This document shows positions 43,667 through 55,100 of a stretch of 64,000 nucleotides of DNA, piece after piece. The notes beneath the pieces are model-generated. The model was not told the origin of the DNA and did not search any database. It was given only the letters and a program-made list of their open reading frames with translations. This DNA comes from Seriola aureovittata (taxonomy: Eukaryota > Chordata > Actinopteri > Carangiformes > Carangidae): positions 523,560-587,559 of the forward strand of contig NC_079375.1 in NCBI RefSeq assembly GCF_021018895.1. The letters are read 5' to 3'. Position 1 is the first letter of the stretch. The number at the start of each line of letters is the position of its first letter. The position numbers and the translations under genes are program-made.

Positions 43667-44271
43667 TGTTCTGCCTTTCAAGCATTTACGTTTCATCCTA
43701 TGTATTTAATTTAGCGCACTTTTAGTTCAGGTGGACTTTTAATTTGAAATTGTAAAAACAGGAAGTAGATGGGTGTACGGCAATTTTTGACGAACGATGC
43801 AGACGTTCGTTCATTTAAAGTAGAGGCTTTTCACGTGTTGATTCCCCAGAAGAGGCATCGCTTGTATGTATAACATATCTGTTGTAATTGAATAATTCAT
43901 GTTGATTTAGGCTGTAAAAACAAAGTTAAAAAGAAATAGATGCTATCGCTAACTCGTTCATGCTATTGTTAGCTTGCAGAATGCTAGCGAGTCAGTGTGA
44001 TTTCTCGTCAGTCAGTTAGCTGTCAGACAGTTGTATAGCTGATGTTATGTGTATGGAAACTAGGATGTTACTAATTTAGGTATTCTGTTGTTTTTTCCTA
44101 GTTTCACTCTCTTACTCTAGACTCTGTGTCTATCACCAGTTGGATCCAGTTCAGCGTGAAGAGTGAAATAAATCATCAAAACAAGATTCAGGCATTCTTC
44201 TCGTTTATGGATTAAAGAGAGTTTAGCTGACTGTATAGTTGGAGTTGCTACACTTCGGCGAGGACAGTACA
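43667..44271 (+). repeat. BEL 3' LTR
   Basis: Same length as the 5' LTR, seven differences, followed by the ggctt target duplication (44272-44276). Confidence 0.95.
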
Positions 44272-44276
44272 GGCTT

Positions 44277-44545
44277 ACTTGTAACCCCTGACACACACAC
44301 GCACGCACACAATCTGAATGAGTTTACTGTATTGCTGTTATCTTCTACGTTTAGTCAGTTGGATAACTTTGTTGATTACTGTGAAGCTTAAATAAACGTT
44401 GTAGTTTAAGTCTTTTAGTCCTTATTGTGCATGTTTATTGTGACCTGTGGCTGATTGAGAGACTCAGAGCTTTTACCCTTTTATAGTCAGGTGTAGTTGT
44501 GAACCCCAGGAGGTCAACTACTTTAAGTTTACATTATGCAGGTGC
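44277..44545. other. No recognisable gene
   Basis: A short (CA)n run at about 44291-44310; otherwise nothing. Confidence 0.5.
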
Positions 44546-45942
44546 AAAGGATTTTTAATACAGAAATGTTGGCCTACTGAAAAGTATGTTCATGTATATG
44601 CACTCAATACTTGGTTGAGGCTCCGTTTGCATGAATTACTGCATCAATGTGACGTGGCATGGAGGCGATCAGCCTGTGGCACAGCTGAGGTGTTATGGAA
44701 GCCCAGGTTTCTTTGATAGTGGCCTTCAGCTCGTCTGCATCGTTGGGTCTGATGTCTCTCATCTTTCTCTTGACAATACCCCATGGATTCTCTACGGGGT
44801 TCAGGTCAGGGGAGTTTGCTGGCCAATCAAGAACAGTCATTAAACCAGGTATTGGTTCTTTTGGCAATGTGGGCAGGTGACAAGTCCTGCTGGAAAATGA
44901 AATCAGTATCTCCATAAAGCTTGTCAGCAAAAGGAAGCATGAGGTGCTCCAAAATTTCCTGGTAGACGGCTGCGTTGACTTTGGACTTGATAAAACACAG
45001 TGGACCAACACCAGCAGATGACATGGCTCCCCAAATCATCACTGACTGTGGACACTTCACACTGGACTTGGACTCTGTGCCTCTCAATTCTTCTTCCAGA
45101 TTCTGGGACCTTGATTTCCAAATGAAATGCAAAATTTACTTTCATCTGAAAAGAGGACTTTGGACCACTGAGCAACAGTCTAGTCCTTTTTTCCTTAGCC
45201 CAGGTAAGATGCTTCTGACGTTGTCTCTGGTTCAGGAGTGGCTTGACACGAGGAATGCGACAGTTGTAGCCCATGTCCTGGATACGTCTGTGCGTGGTGG
45301 CTCTTGATGCACTGACTCCAGCCTCAGTGCACTCCTTGTGAATTTCCCCCAAATTCTTGAATGGCCTTTGCTTCACAATCCTCTCAAGGCTGCGGTTATG
45401 CTTCTGCATCTTTTTCTACCACACTCTTTCCTTCCACTCAACTTTCTATGAATATGCTTGGATACAGCATCTGTGAACAGCCAGCTTCTTTAGCAATGAC
45501 CTTTTGTGGCGTACCCTCGTTGTGGAGGGTGTCAATGACTGTTTCCTGGACAACTGTGAGCAGTGAACTTCCCCATGATTGTGAAGCCTACTGAACAGCA
45601 GTCTTCCCCATGATTGTGAAGCCTACTGAACCAGACTGAGGGACCATTTAAATGCTCAGGAAATCTTTGCGGGTGTTTTGAGTTAATTAGCTGATTAGAC
45701 TGTGACACCGTGAGTTTACAATATTGAACTTTTTCCACAATATTCTAATTTTCTGAGATACTGAATTTTGGGTTTTCATTAGCTGTAAGCCATAGTCATC
45801 AAAATTAAAAGAAATAAACGCTTGAAATATTTCACTCTGTGTGTAATGAATCTATATAATATACGAGTTTCACTTTTTGAATTGAATTACTGAAATAAAT
45901 TAACTTTTCCATGATATTCTAATTTATTGAGATGCACCTGTA
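44546..45942 (-). mobile_element. Tc1-like transposon, minus strand, one end lost
   Basis: The right end is intact: an inverted-repeat arm of about 200 bp (45745-45940) ends gatgcacctg followed by TA. Its sequence is related to the Tc1 arms at 17426 and 18823, but with many differences. The opposite arm is missing; homology begins at about 44546 just beyond the transposase stop. The transposase is read on the minus strand. Confidence 0.85.
44604..45577 (-). pseudogene. Tc1 transposase, multiply frameshifted
   Basis: Minus-strand fragments in three frames: IHKECTEAGVSASRATTHRR and CRIPRVKPLLNQRQRQK (about 45360-45220); VMIWGAMSSAGVGPLCFIKS and FIFQQDLSPAHIAK with the second catalytic Asp (45060-44870); and WPANSPDLNPVENPWGIVKR with the catalytic Glu (44820-44760), ending SMPRHIDAVIHANGASTKY. 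At least three frame changes. The start region is duplicated: cttccccatgattgtgaagc occurs at 45568 and again at 45603, giving two candidate ATGs 35 bp apart. Related to, but distinct from, the copy at 17743. Confidence 0.88.
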
Positions 45943-48155
45943 GGTCGTGAGATTGTTCCTGGTCTCTGGGTGGTGCCCTGAATTATTCATTAATATTAAT
46001 ACTTTTAATAATTAATAATTCCATAATTAATAGTTAAAATGTTTTTTTAGAAATAATAACAAATCATACTTAATAACCAAACATCCGACACCATTGATGT
46101 TTTTAATCAACTGTAGGTTTAGTTAAAATTCCTATTGAAACAATCAGGTCTGACTGAGTAAATGTTTGTCAAGGGAAAGAGGGCAATTTAACCATATTGA
46201 CCAAATCAGTATGAATGCTATTCAATAACCATGAACAAAAGAAAAATATCTCTGCTAAAAAAAAAAGACAGCAAAATTTCACCTATACTGAAGATACTAT
46301 TTTTGCAAACGAAGATGTCACTCAATCCACAAAAACTTCACATCAGCCAGGCAGACAAACAACACAGAGGGTTTTTTATTCTAGTATCTCCCATCGTTCC
46401 AATTATAAAGGGGCTGTAGGGCACAGGGTGCAGCCGTGGTGCATTACATTTACAGCTACAGCAGCTTGTGTGTGCAAGCACGGTTGCCCACACATACTTC
46501 ATTTTTGTGTTATATTTGCATAAATTTGCTCGCAGCATCCATACTTTTGTCTTTACAAAGACAAAGATTTTATCATGTGCTTTGGCATTGAATGACCATA
46601 CAAGTTACTGGTACAGCTGATCGGACAAACTAAATGAAGCTGCTGCTTGGGGCCCGAAAACCGGTAAATAACAAGCGCAAAGTCATTGGGCCAATTATAT
46701 AACTTTATTTAAGTTTTTTGTAGTTATTTTAGATTGGGACTTTCTATTCAAACAAAACAGTATTGAACAATTTCATTTAAATACTTTCTGATAGTGAATG
46801 GATTTTCATCGTATGTGTGTGTTCACCTCCACTTAAGGGACTGTACATGTGTTCCAGTGTAATGTCAGTAGGGTGTGCTTATCCTGGACACAGCTTTGCA
46901 CAGATGTGGCTTAGGATGTGACCATGGTTCATAATGCTTTTATGCTTTTGCATCAGTGATGTATGAAAATATACTGTTCTGCTGTCAATATGAGGGAAGG
47001 AGAATCAGCCACCTATTCTCCCAGTTGCTCAGAGTTTGATGAACCACTGTGAAACAATCACCAGTTTATCAAGAAATAAAAACAACGAGTCATTAAAAGG
47101 CCCAGACTACATACGTATAACAGGTAAACATTGCACATTGCTGCCCCTGTAGGATATGAAGCAAAGCAACAGGCAATGTGTGATTCTGAACTTGAATTAT
47201 AGGCAAACACTGGCCGACTTCATACATGCATTTTACATCTTGCTGTTCTGCTTTCTGTCAAGCTGCACAATGAAGATGGTGCTGCTGTAGGCAAGTGAAA
47301 AATGATAACTCTACTGATAACTAGACTTAGAAAGATGTAGATTATATGCTTTTTTAAAAAAATGACACAACTTTATGTGGCACATACAAAAATCAATCCT
47401 GAAGCCAAAAAAAGTCTATACGCCATTATGTTTTAATACAGATGAATTCACCATACAGTTATTCTCGTTTTCTTGAATAAGTTTGTTTTGGGTTGTGTGT
47501 CAGGGGGCAGCAATAAGTGTAAGTAAGAAATAAGTCTGTCTGAAGCACAAATGGGATAATTTCTTATTGGTCACACTTCTTCCAAGCATGCACATGTATC
47601 ATGCCAAACAAAAGCCTTCTGTGTCAAGCCCTCTTTTGAGCCACTTTGCTCATACTTTAATGCAGAAATGTGGTTGAAACTTTAAATGGGTCACACAAGA
47701 CTCAAGTCTTTTTTGGTTTAAATCTGTATTTTGATAGCTGTTATGTTTTGTTTTTTTTTGTTGGAAATTACAGTTTGAATTTTATACCATTTTTTTTAAT
47801 ACCGTTTCAGATTTTGTAATGGTTAAAAAAATTTAAAAAATTTCCCCAAAAACTTTTTCAACCTCTTCTCAATCCCACAATTTACTTCATGGATATATCA
47901 TGCATACATAGAAATACAGAGAGATTTCTTGGCTCTCAGAACCCCTCCCACCATCCCCCCATGTGCAGAGAGTGCTGGCCAAAACTCCCATAGACTGTCA
48001 TGTTAAACTTAGCTCTGAAGTCAGGTACAAATATAATACAGTATTGTATTCATTGAAGCCTTGGGTCACGCATAGCGAAAAAAAAAATTGGTGATTGGAC
48101 TTTGAGGAGAGGTTTTGGCTTATAAGCTGTTGCGAACAGAGGGGCACATGGTGAT
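45943..48155. other. No recognisable gene (2.2 kb)
   Basis: AT-rich sequence with chance frames (for example 46215-46523). Nothing recognised. Confidence 0.5.
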
Positions 48156-48382
48156 ATGTCTGTGTATTCAGACAACCACCTTGATTATTGCAACAGCCAA
48201 AAATCTATTGTTTGGCTCCATACTGGAGAGCTGAGCTGCCAGGCTTTTAACCAGAACCAGTTGAGTTGTGGCTGCATTTTTCTTGTTCAAGCTTCTTTAC
48301 ACTGCTCCCAGTATGTTTCAGAATTACTTAAAGTTACTTCTCTTTCTGGTTACTCTCCCTTTCTGTTTCTATCATATGCGCC
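48156..48382 (+). pseudogene. Possible LINE ORF2 C-terminal remnant
   Basis: The frame contains DNHLDYCNSQKSI and later ASLHCSQYVSELLKV. A DYCNS motif followed by a ...P.YVSELL segment is typical of the region after RT in L2/I-group LINEs of fish. Similarity is weak and partial. Confidence 0.4.
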
Positions 48383-48387
48383 AGTAT

Positions 48388-48480
48388 TGTAACGGGGTGG
48401 GGTAGGACCCAATTGCAGCACAACCAAACAGGTGGATAGTTGGTAATGACTTTTATTGATTCTCTCAGCAGGCAAATAGT
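48388..48480 (-). repeat. Gypsy 3' LTR remnant
   Basis: On the minus strand, a polyadenylation-type aatcaataaaagtc leads to gggtcctaccccaccccgtt and aca. The layout matches the end of the LTR at 14549-15244. The U3 part is absent. Confidence 0.65.
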
Positions 48481-48549
48481 CAGTACCCTCATCGTCAGAT
48501 GGCCCCTCCGCAGGGAGATCCACGTCCACGGGAACCCTAGATGGCTGGT

Positions 48550-49584
48550 CAGGTGGAAGTCAGTCAGGGCCTAAGATGTGGTGAGCAGGAACCCAGGACC
48601 TCTCCTCCGGACCGTAGCCCTCCCAATCGACCAGATACTGGAGCCCCCTTCCACGACGACGGCAATGGACCAGGCACTCAGCCGAAAAAACTGGTCCCCC
48701 ATTGATGAGGCGAGGAGGAGGGCAGAGGGCTCTCATGGCCCAGTGTCACTTTGGACCCGTGGAAGGTGGGATGGATGCGCATGGAGCACGGAAGCCTCAG
48801 TCTCACCGCCGTTGGACTGATGACCCTCTGGATGGGGAATGGCGCGATGAACCTGGGAGCCAGTTTCTTGGATTCCACCCGGAGGGGTAGGTCCTGGGTG
48901 GAGAGCCACACCTCCTGGACGACCTGGTAGACAGGAGCCGAATAGCGTCACAGGTTGGCCGAGGCAGTGTAGCGACTCACGGAGCGCTGGAGGGCAGTGC
49001 ATGCCTGGACCCAGGTTTGGCAACAGCAGCGGATGAAGGCTTGGACAGATGGACAGGAAACCTTCTTCTCCAAGGCCGGGAAGAGCGGGGGCTGGTAGTT
49101 GTAGGCACATTGGAAGGGCGAGAGACCTGTGGCGGAGCTTTTGAGGAGTTGTGGGCATATTCCACCCATAGGAGCTGCTGCGACGGGGAAGACGTATTCC
49201 GGGAGACCATGCAGCGAAGGGTTGTCTCCATCTCATGGTTCTTCCGCTCAGTCTGCCCATTTGACTGGGGATGGAACCCGGAGAAGAGACTGGCAGTGGC
49301 TGGTGGAAGACGTGGAGCAGGACCAGCTGGGCCGTCTCCTTGGCTGACACCAGCTTGGGCAGGGGCACAAAGTGGGCCATTTTGCTGAAACGGTCGACCA
49401 CCGTGAGGATGACCGTGTTGGCGTTGGAAGGAGGAAGACCCATGACAAGGTCCAAGGAGACATGTGACCATGGACAACGTGGGACTGGGAGAGGCTGAAG
49501 GAGTCCAGCTGGATCCTGATGGGAGGGTTTATGCTGGTTGCAGATGTAGCGTGGTGCAAAGTGAAGCTGCCCTCCACTACACAT
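48550..49584 (-). pseudogene. Gypsy integrase C-terminal half and chromodomain
   Basis: Minus strand. [20 protein letters not shown] and [16 protein letters not shown] (49470-49370) are the first strands of the integrase core, with its first Asp in SLD. After a deletion, [20 protein letters not shown] (another frame, about 49270-49210) supplies the Glu region. Then [20 protein letters not shown] and [23 protein letters not shown] (48905-48765) form the region before a chromodomain, whose remains (about 48660-48560) are frameshifted. In intact chromoviruses the chromodomain guides integration to chromatin marks. The second catalytic Asp block is missing, so the enzyme is dead. Confidence 0.85.
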
Positions 49585-50480
49585 TTAATTTGAAGTCTTT
49601 TATTTTGTTCTGTAAAGAGCAAACATTTATTTTACCAACATCGTTCGCCACACACACACACAGTAATTTCACACTCAAGTGTGTGTTCTCGTTCTCTGAA
49701 CGTGTTCGATATTCGAACACAAAAAAAAAATGATGAACATCTGCACTAACATCCAAACAATAAATCACGTCTGTTGTATCGCTATTCCAGACCATTCATC
49801 ATGTACATTCAATATCAACTTTTTTTTCAAATACACAGTCAACCAATCATGTATACCAAATATTGTCAAATTAATCAAATCAACCATGTATTTATTTTGC
49901 GTTATTTATGTATTTATTTATGAACTAGACACGAGCAATCCGGACTCTTTAGACCGGCTCCTAGTTCTACTCTCCATCCTCCCACTCGCTTGCGGTAACT
50001 AAGCAACCAGTACTAACAACCGGCTAGCCGTTTTCGGTACATTACTTTCACTGACCAAGTAACGTTCATAAACAATCACACATATAACGCAACCCGGACC
50101 ATAAACTACGATACAACATATTCACCCATCAATTACACAATTCTAACTCTCCCTTCTTACCTGTAAAGAACAAACATTTATTTTACCAACATCGTTCGCC
50201 ACACACACACACAGTAATTTCACACTCAAGTGTGTGTTCTCGTTCTCTGAACGTGTTCACGCGAGACTTCTATTGTCCCTGAACACAGTGTAGCGAACGC
50301 GCTCGTCCTGCTGGTCGGAGTTAGACACTGCATACTGCTAGATGACACTACATTTTTCAAACAATAAACCAACCTTTCATTATCATAAAACACACAGACA
50401 ATTTAACAATACTCTGAACATGAGCTGTACTAAATGGAAATTATGTTAAACGTTTAAATAATAATAATAATGTAGGTATA
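49570..50480 (-). mobile_element. Foreign insert in the Gypsy integrase with a 97-bp direct repeat
   Basis: Integrase sequence breaks after a CSVCV-like segment (about 50510 on the minus strand) and resumes with [23 protein letters not shown] sequence near 49545. Between is AT-rich unrelated DNA. A 97-bp stretch at 49611-49707 recurs at 50162-50258 with one difference seen. On the minus strand each copy ends ctttacag; one continues gtaaga (a perfect donor-type junction), the other aacaaaa. No open frame or known family. Exact borders are uncertain by tens of bases. Confidence 0.6.
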
Positions 50481-50499
50481 TCAACCCACTGATGGCTCT

Positions 50500-51660
50500 G
50501 TATGCCACACAGACAGAGCAGGCCTTGACAAAATCACAGGTGTCCTCCTTCAGGGTTGACCACCAGAAGCATTGGAGGAGGACTTCTTGAGTTCACTGGG
50601 AACCTGGATGGCAGGAGAGTTTGGAGTTGTGAGCCCATTGCAGCACCTCTGACCTCAGGGCTTGCGGGACATACAGGCGATTTGGCAGGCAGGCGCTGGG
50701 ACCAGGTTGACCCTCTGTGGTGAGCCTCACTCTCTCCTCATTACGAGATATTCGTAATGCCCTGTGGGGGTGTTGAACGCGGTCTTCCACTCATCCCCCT
50801 CTATGATGTGGATAAGATGGTAGGCGTTGCGAAGGTCGAGCTTGGTGAAAATGATGTGACCCCTGAAGCAGTTCAAAAGCTGGTGAGATAAGAGGCAGAG
50901 GGTTCCGGTTCTTTATGGTGATGTCATTCAAACCCCGGTAGTTGATGCAGGGTCTCAGAGTCTTATCTTTCTTCTCGACGAAAAAGAAGCCCGGGGCGGA
51001 TGATGCCTGCAGCCAGGGAGTCATTTATGTAGGTCTCCATGGCTTTCCTTTCAGGGGCGGACAGGTAGTACAGACAGCCTTTGGGTGGTGATGTGCCAGG
51101 CAGGAGACCGATGGTGCAGTCATAGGGCCGATGCGGAGGCAGAGATGGCTTTGGCTTTGCTGAACACCTGGCGGAAGTCGTGGTATGCCGGCGGCACCCC
51201 GGAGATGTCAGGCGGGGCCCTAGAGCTGGGTGAGTGAAGAAGTGAGGAGGCTTGCTTCAGGCAGGACAGGTGACAGGAGGTGCCCCACTCTCTCTCTCCC
51301 AGTCGATGTGGGGGTTGTGCCGATGGAGCCAAGGATGACCCAGGATGAGAGGCAGGCAAGGAGAGTCCAGAATGTGAAATTGAACGGTTTCATGGTAGTT
51401 GCCGGACAGGATCATGGGAATCGGGATGGTCTGCGTGATTGTGCCCAAATGGTGGCCTTCGAGGGCCCAAGCAGGAACCTGGTGAGGTAGAGGAACCCGC
51501 TCGAGCCCCAGCTGCTGAACCAGCCCCTCGTCAATGATACAGGCATCTGCCCCAGAGTCTATTAGGGTGGCCAGAGTGTGGGAGCCATTAGGAAGCATGA
51601 GCCATGCTTGGAGCGACTGTCTTTGGTTGTGGGGAGGTTTGACGAACCTAGAAGGAGCAG
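50500..51660 (-). pseudogene. Gypsy protease and partial RT
   Basis: Minus strand. LATLIDSGADACIIDEGLVQ (about 51560) is the aspartic protease with DSGAD. Then [35 protein letters not shown] (51190) and, in [22 protein letters not shown] and [15 protein letters not shown] (50995-50890). The frame breaks in the AYHLVRI-type segment (here [14 protein letters not shown]), and a [12 protein letters not shown] stretch joins directly to LYVPQALRSEVLQWAHNSKL (50680), the integrase zinc region. The catalytic RT block and RNase H are therefore deleted. Several frame changes. Confidence 0.83.
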
Positions 51661-52104
51661 GCAGGCGGGTAATCGGAGTCAGACGAAGGATCAGGAAACC
51701 AGCAGGGAAGTACTCACAAGACAACCACTGTGATGTCGGAGCTGGAGAACACCAAACAGCCACAGGGACAGGCAGATGAGAACCAGGAAGAGCACAGGCA
51801 GAACTCAGAGTTGGGGACAGAAGGCTGAGGTGTTTACCGGGGCAGAGACGAGGCAGGATGGTCAGGGACAAGCCGAGTCAATACCAGAGAAGAACGCTGG
51901 AAAGTCTCGCATGGGTACAAATAGCAATCTGGCAACGAGTGAATGAACCGGGGATGCATATATACTGGCTTGATGGGTGATGAGATGCAGCTGGGAACCC
52001 AAGGTGGAGCTGATGAGGTAGGTTTGGGAGTGTGGGAGTGAGATGGAGGCAGGGTAGGTGGAAAATTACTGAAGCCGCAGGTGAGGGCAGAGCAAGCTGT
52101 GACA
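51661..52104 (-). repeat. Gypsy 5' LTR, minus strand
   Basis: From tgtcacagcttgc (52104 downward) through a TATA-like tatatatgcat (51955-51965) to about 51660, where it is joined to protease coding sequence by deletion. Contains segments matching the LTR at 14549-15244 in inverted orientation (cgtctctgccccggtaaaca, cctgtggctgtttggtgttc). Confidence 0.75.
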
Positions 52105-52109
52105 AGTAT

Positions 52110-55100
52110 GGAGTTTGAGATCTTCATGCAGGCCTTTTTAATCTGTTGTTTGCTGCCCTGTTGTAGTGTGCTGTTCCTGTCTATGTCTCCCTCTCCTGCT
52201 CTTGCTCTTTCTCTCACCATCCATAAGAATACTTGCAGGAATATCACTCCATCTGACAGTCTGAGTCTTACATTTATTTGTTTATTTTATTTTATTTATT
52301 GCTTGCACATGTTTAGATGTATTTTGCAGTATTTTGCTTGTTTGTTTGCCCATTTCTGGTTGCACCGTATGTCCCATGTTGTACATATTGCTTTTTAGTG
52401 TATATTACAGTACACACATGGTTACTACTGTAACCATGACAACAAAGCTTCATCTTTTAGATTCTAATCTTCAGTTTTTTAGCCACAGCTAAAGGACAAA
52501 CAACATATTTTGTTTAACATGGGGGACTGTCTTCATTACTATCAATTAAAAACAAAGCAAACCAACAAATAAGAATATCAATAATAACAAGTTTTTTGGT
52601 TGGACAGAACTTGTAATGTAAAATCCTTATACCAGTAAACTGTGGAAGACTGCAAGCAGCAAACATTGTTCAGTCAAAGTAAAACTCTAGATGGCTCAAC
52701 AACAATTTCATTAAACCCCAAATTATGCTGAACAACTGTTCAGCTTTTATTAGTGCTTAGTGCAAAAGTCTCTTGCTTCCTGCACATGGTGACAAGCATA
52801 TGACCTGCTGCTTCTTGCATTGGCACTCAACGTGGATATTCTGTGCATGCTCAGGACACTGGGATGGGTGGATGGTGGTTGTGATGAACATTTTGATACT
52901 GGCTGCATACTACAGATTCATTACAACTCATGTGGGCACATGGGATTTGTTTCATAGTGTGAAAACACATTATTTAGTTGTGTCCTGGTGGAAGGCAAAT
53001 AAAAAGACAGAACTTACATCTCAAATAGATCTTAACAACCCAAAAAGCCTCAGGCTACAGAACAGAGAAAGTACCTTCCTTTTTTACCTGGATCGACTTG
53101 CAACAGCTGAGCTCTTACAGTCTCTACTTCATATCTCAGTTTTGTCAATCACTAGGGTCATTCATGGCCAAATTTTCTGCTTGGATCACTCTGTAGACTG
53201 TCTAAATGAAGAAAATGTATTGTTTGTACCGGTGTATCACTGTAAGAATATGTTATAAAACCATCTTGAACACTGCTTTTCCTGCTTCTCACTGGATGCA
53301 GTCACAGTCACAGTGCATTATATTTAAATAGTAATAAATCAACCTGTTTTCATAAAACTGCTGCAGCATATAAGACAATTATTACAAGCATTCTCAGTAT
53401 TGGCTTGTCAAAATCACACTCTCACTCAGGGGCCCTGCTTCTGATTCTCTATAGCAACAAACATTACTGCATCTAATAATCTGTCACTGCACACATGCTG
53501 TGTGTGCGTGTGTGTGTGGGTCTGTGTATGTGTGTCTATGTGTCTGTTTGCATGTACATCTTTACAAGTACAGTATGTCAGTATGTGTTATAGTACGGTA
53601 TGGGTGTTGTTTGTGCGTACTGGGTGTGAGTGATGATGTCTGGCTGAGGGACTCTGGGTGTCGCCTCTGACAGTCCAGGCAGACTGAAGTGTAATTGTGA
53701 TCAGTCCTTCAGCGTCATGCAGTGGGGCATCAGGTGAGGACAGAAGGCTTTAATAGACAGGATGATATAAGAAGTGAGTCCAACAGCTGAGGCTTCTGCC
53801 TCAGATGCTCGTGTGATCTGGACTGAGAGGTGGCAACGGCTATCATAGAGTCAGAAGGAGTAGAATGGAAATGTCTTGCTGTGTTCCAGTAAAAATGCAT
53901 ATTCTGCGAAGTCCTGTCATGTCAGAGTTGTCTAAACTTCTGTCTTCATGTTGATTTGTAAAATTGTTCTCATGCGAGCACTTGCTGGATAGACACATGG
54001 CTGTCTGTTCAGTTACTGTCAGTGCAGTCTGAGCAGGATTCTCCTTAGCTGTCAGGAGGCAGCAGCTTTCAAGGAATTACAATGAGAACATTGTCATTTT
54101 CTTACTCGTGTCAGGAAACATCAAGCTGCAGAAGTGCTTAGGGGAGTTTCAGTTGCAATGCTGAGACCTGCATAAGGAAAGTAATATTATGCCCTTATGC
54201 CCAGTGAAATGAACATCTCTGATTCTGAGCAGCTAAATCCAGACCTGAAGACTTTAACTCTGGTGTGTTCACCTCTCTGGTTTCATTTCATTAGACTGGG
54301 GAGAATCTCTGTCTACTTCACTCTACACCACTGTGTGATTGTGTATGGCTGATGTTAGCATGAATTTTAAAACTGAACTACTTTAATCTGTCTTAATCCA
54401 TAGGTTCATCTTGATCACTGTCAAGGGAGAAGTGATCTGTATAATTATACAAGATCATTTGGTAACCATGGTAAACACATTAGTGTCAGCATGTGAGTGT
54501 CAGAATTTCCCTTGATGCATAAGAAATTATTACAATGCACTAATACACTTTTTTGTCCTTTTCTACTTGTCTGTCTTTATTTATGAAATATGAGCTCCAG
54601 TTTCAGTCTTGATTAATAATGTTCATAAAAAATGCTCATGACCACTTATTTCTTAATGTGACACCTGAGGATATAAATAAATACATACAGTTCATTAATG
54701 TTCAAAAATCTCCTTTCCTAACCACGTCTTCTTGACCTCGATGGAAAACATCATCAGGTCAGGCAAATATGTGAAGGAGAATTCATAAGGATTTAGGAAA
54801 AGAATCTGACTGCACTTAATCTCAAAAAAGAAAACAAACAGGATTGACATGTTGAAACAAGATAACATTAGATGAATACACAGGCATTACAATAATAAAT
54901 AAATATAAGGAGCTGAGCAAGAGGTCAGAATAAATTATATTTAGACATAAGTATATATAGTTTCCTGGCATTGGTTCTTCAACATGCTTGTTCTTCATGA
55001 CTACAATATGGATTTGAAAGAGAAGAAATCTATATTTATGGATTTGCAGCTTAGACAGTCATATAGGGATTACCATAAATTTTGCTTTGTGTCAAAAAAC

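Larger units (their letters stand above)
37385..44271 (+). mobile_element. Full-length BEL/Pao LTR retrotransposon
   Basis: Two 605-bp LTRs (37385-37989 and 43667-44271) flank gag, protease, reverse transcriptase, RNase H and integrase in BEL/Pao order. The 5 bp before and after are both ggctt. I count seven substitutions and no indels between the LTRs, about 98.8% identity, indicating recent insertion. Pol is open from end to end; gag and pol are in different frames and the gag start is disturbed. A purine-rich gacggggag precedes the right LTR. This is the most intact element in the window. Confidence 0.96.
48388..52104 (-). mobile_element. Ty3/Gypsy chromovirus, deleted, minus strand
   Basis: The 5-bp sequence agtat flanks both sides (48383-48387 and 52105-52109), proving one insertion. 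On the minus strand it starts tgtcacagc at 52104 (5' LTR) and ends ccgttaca at 48388. In that orientation come LTR, protease, partial RT, integrase zinc region, integrase core pieces and chromodomain. Gag is missing, the RT palm is joined to a pre-integrase segment, part of the integrase core is lost, and the 3' LTR keeps only its last ~100 bp. A foreign segment sits at about 49570-50480. Confidence 0.88.

Noticed and set aside
52773..53258. 161-codon plus-strand frame as a gene
   Set aside because: No recognisable domain, no convincing ATG context or splice sites, and AT-rich chance frames of this size occur elsewhere in the window.
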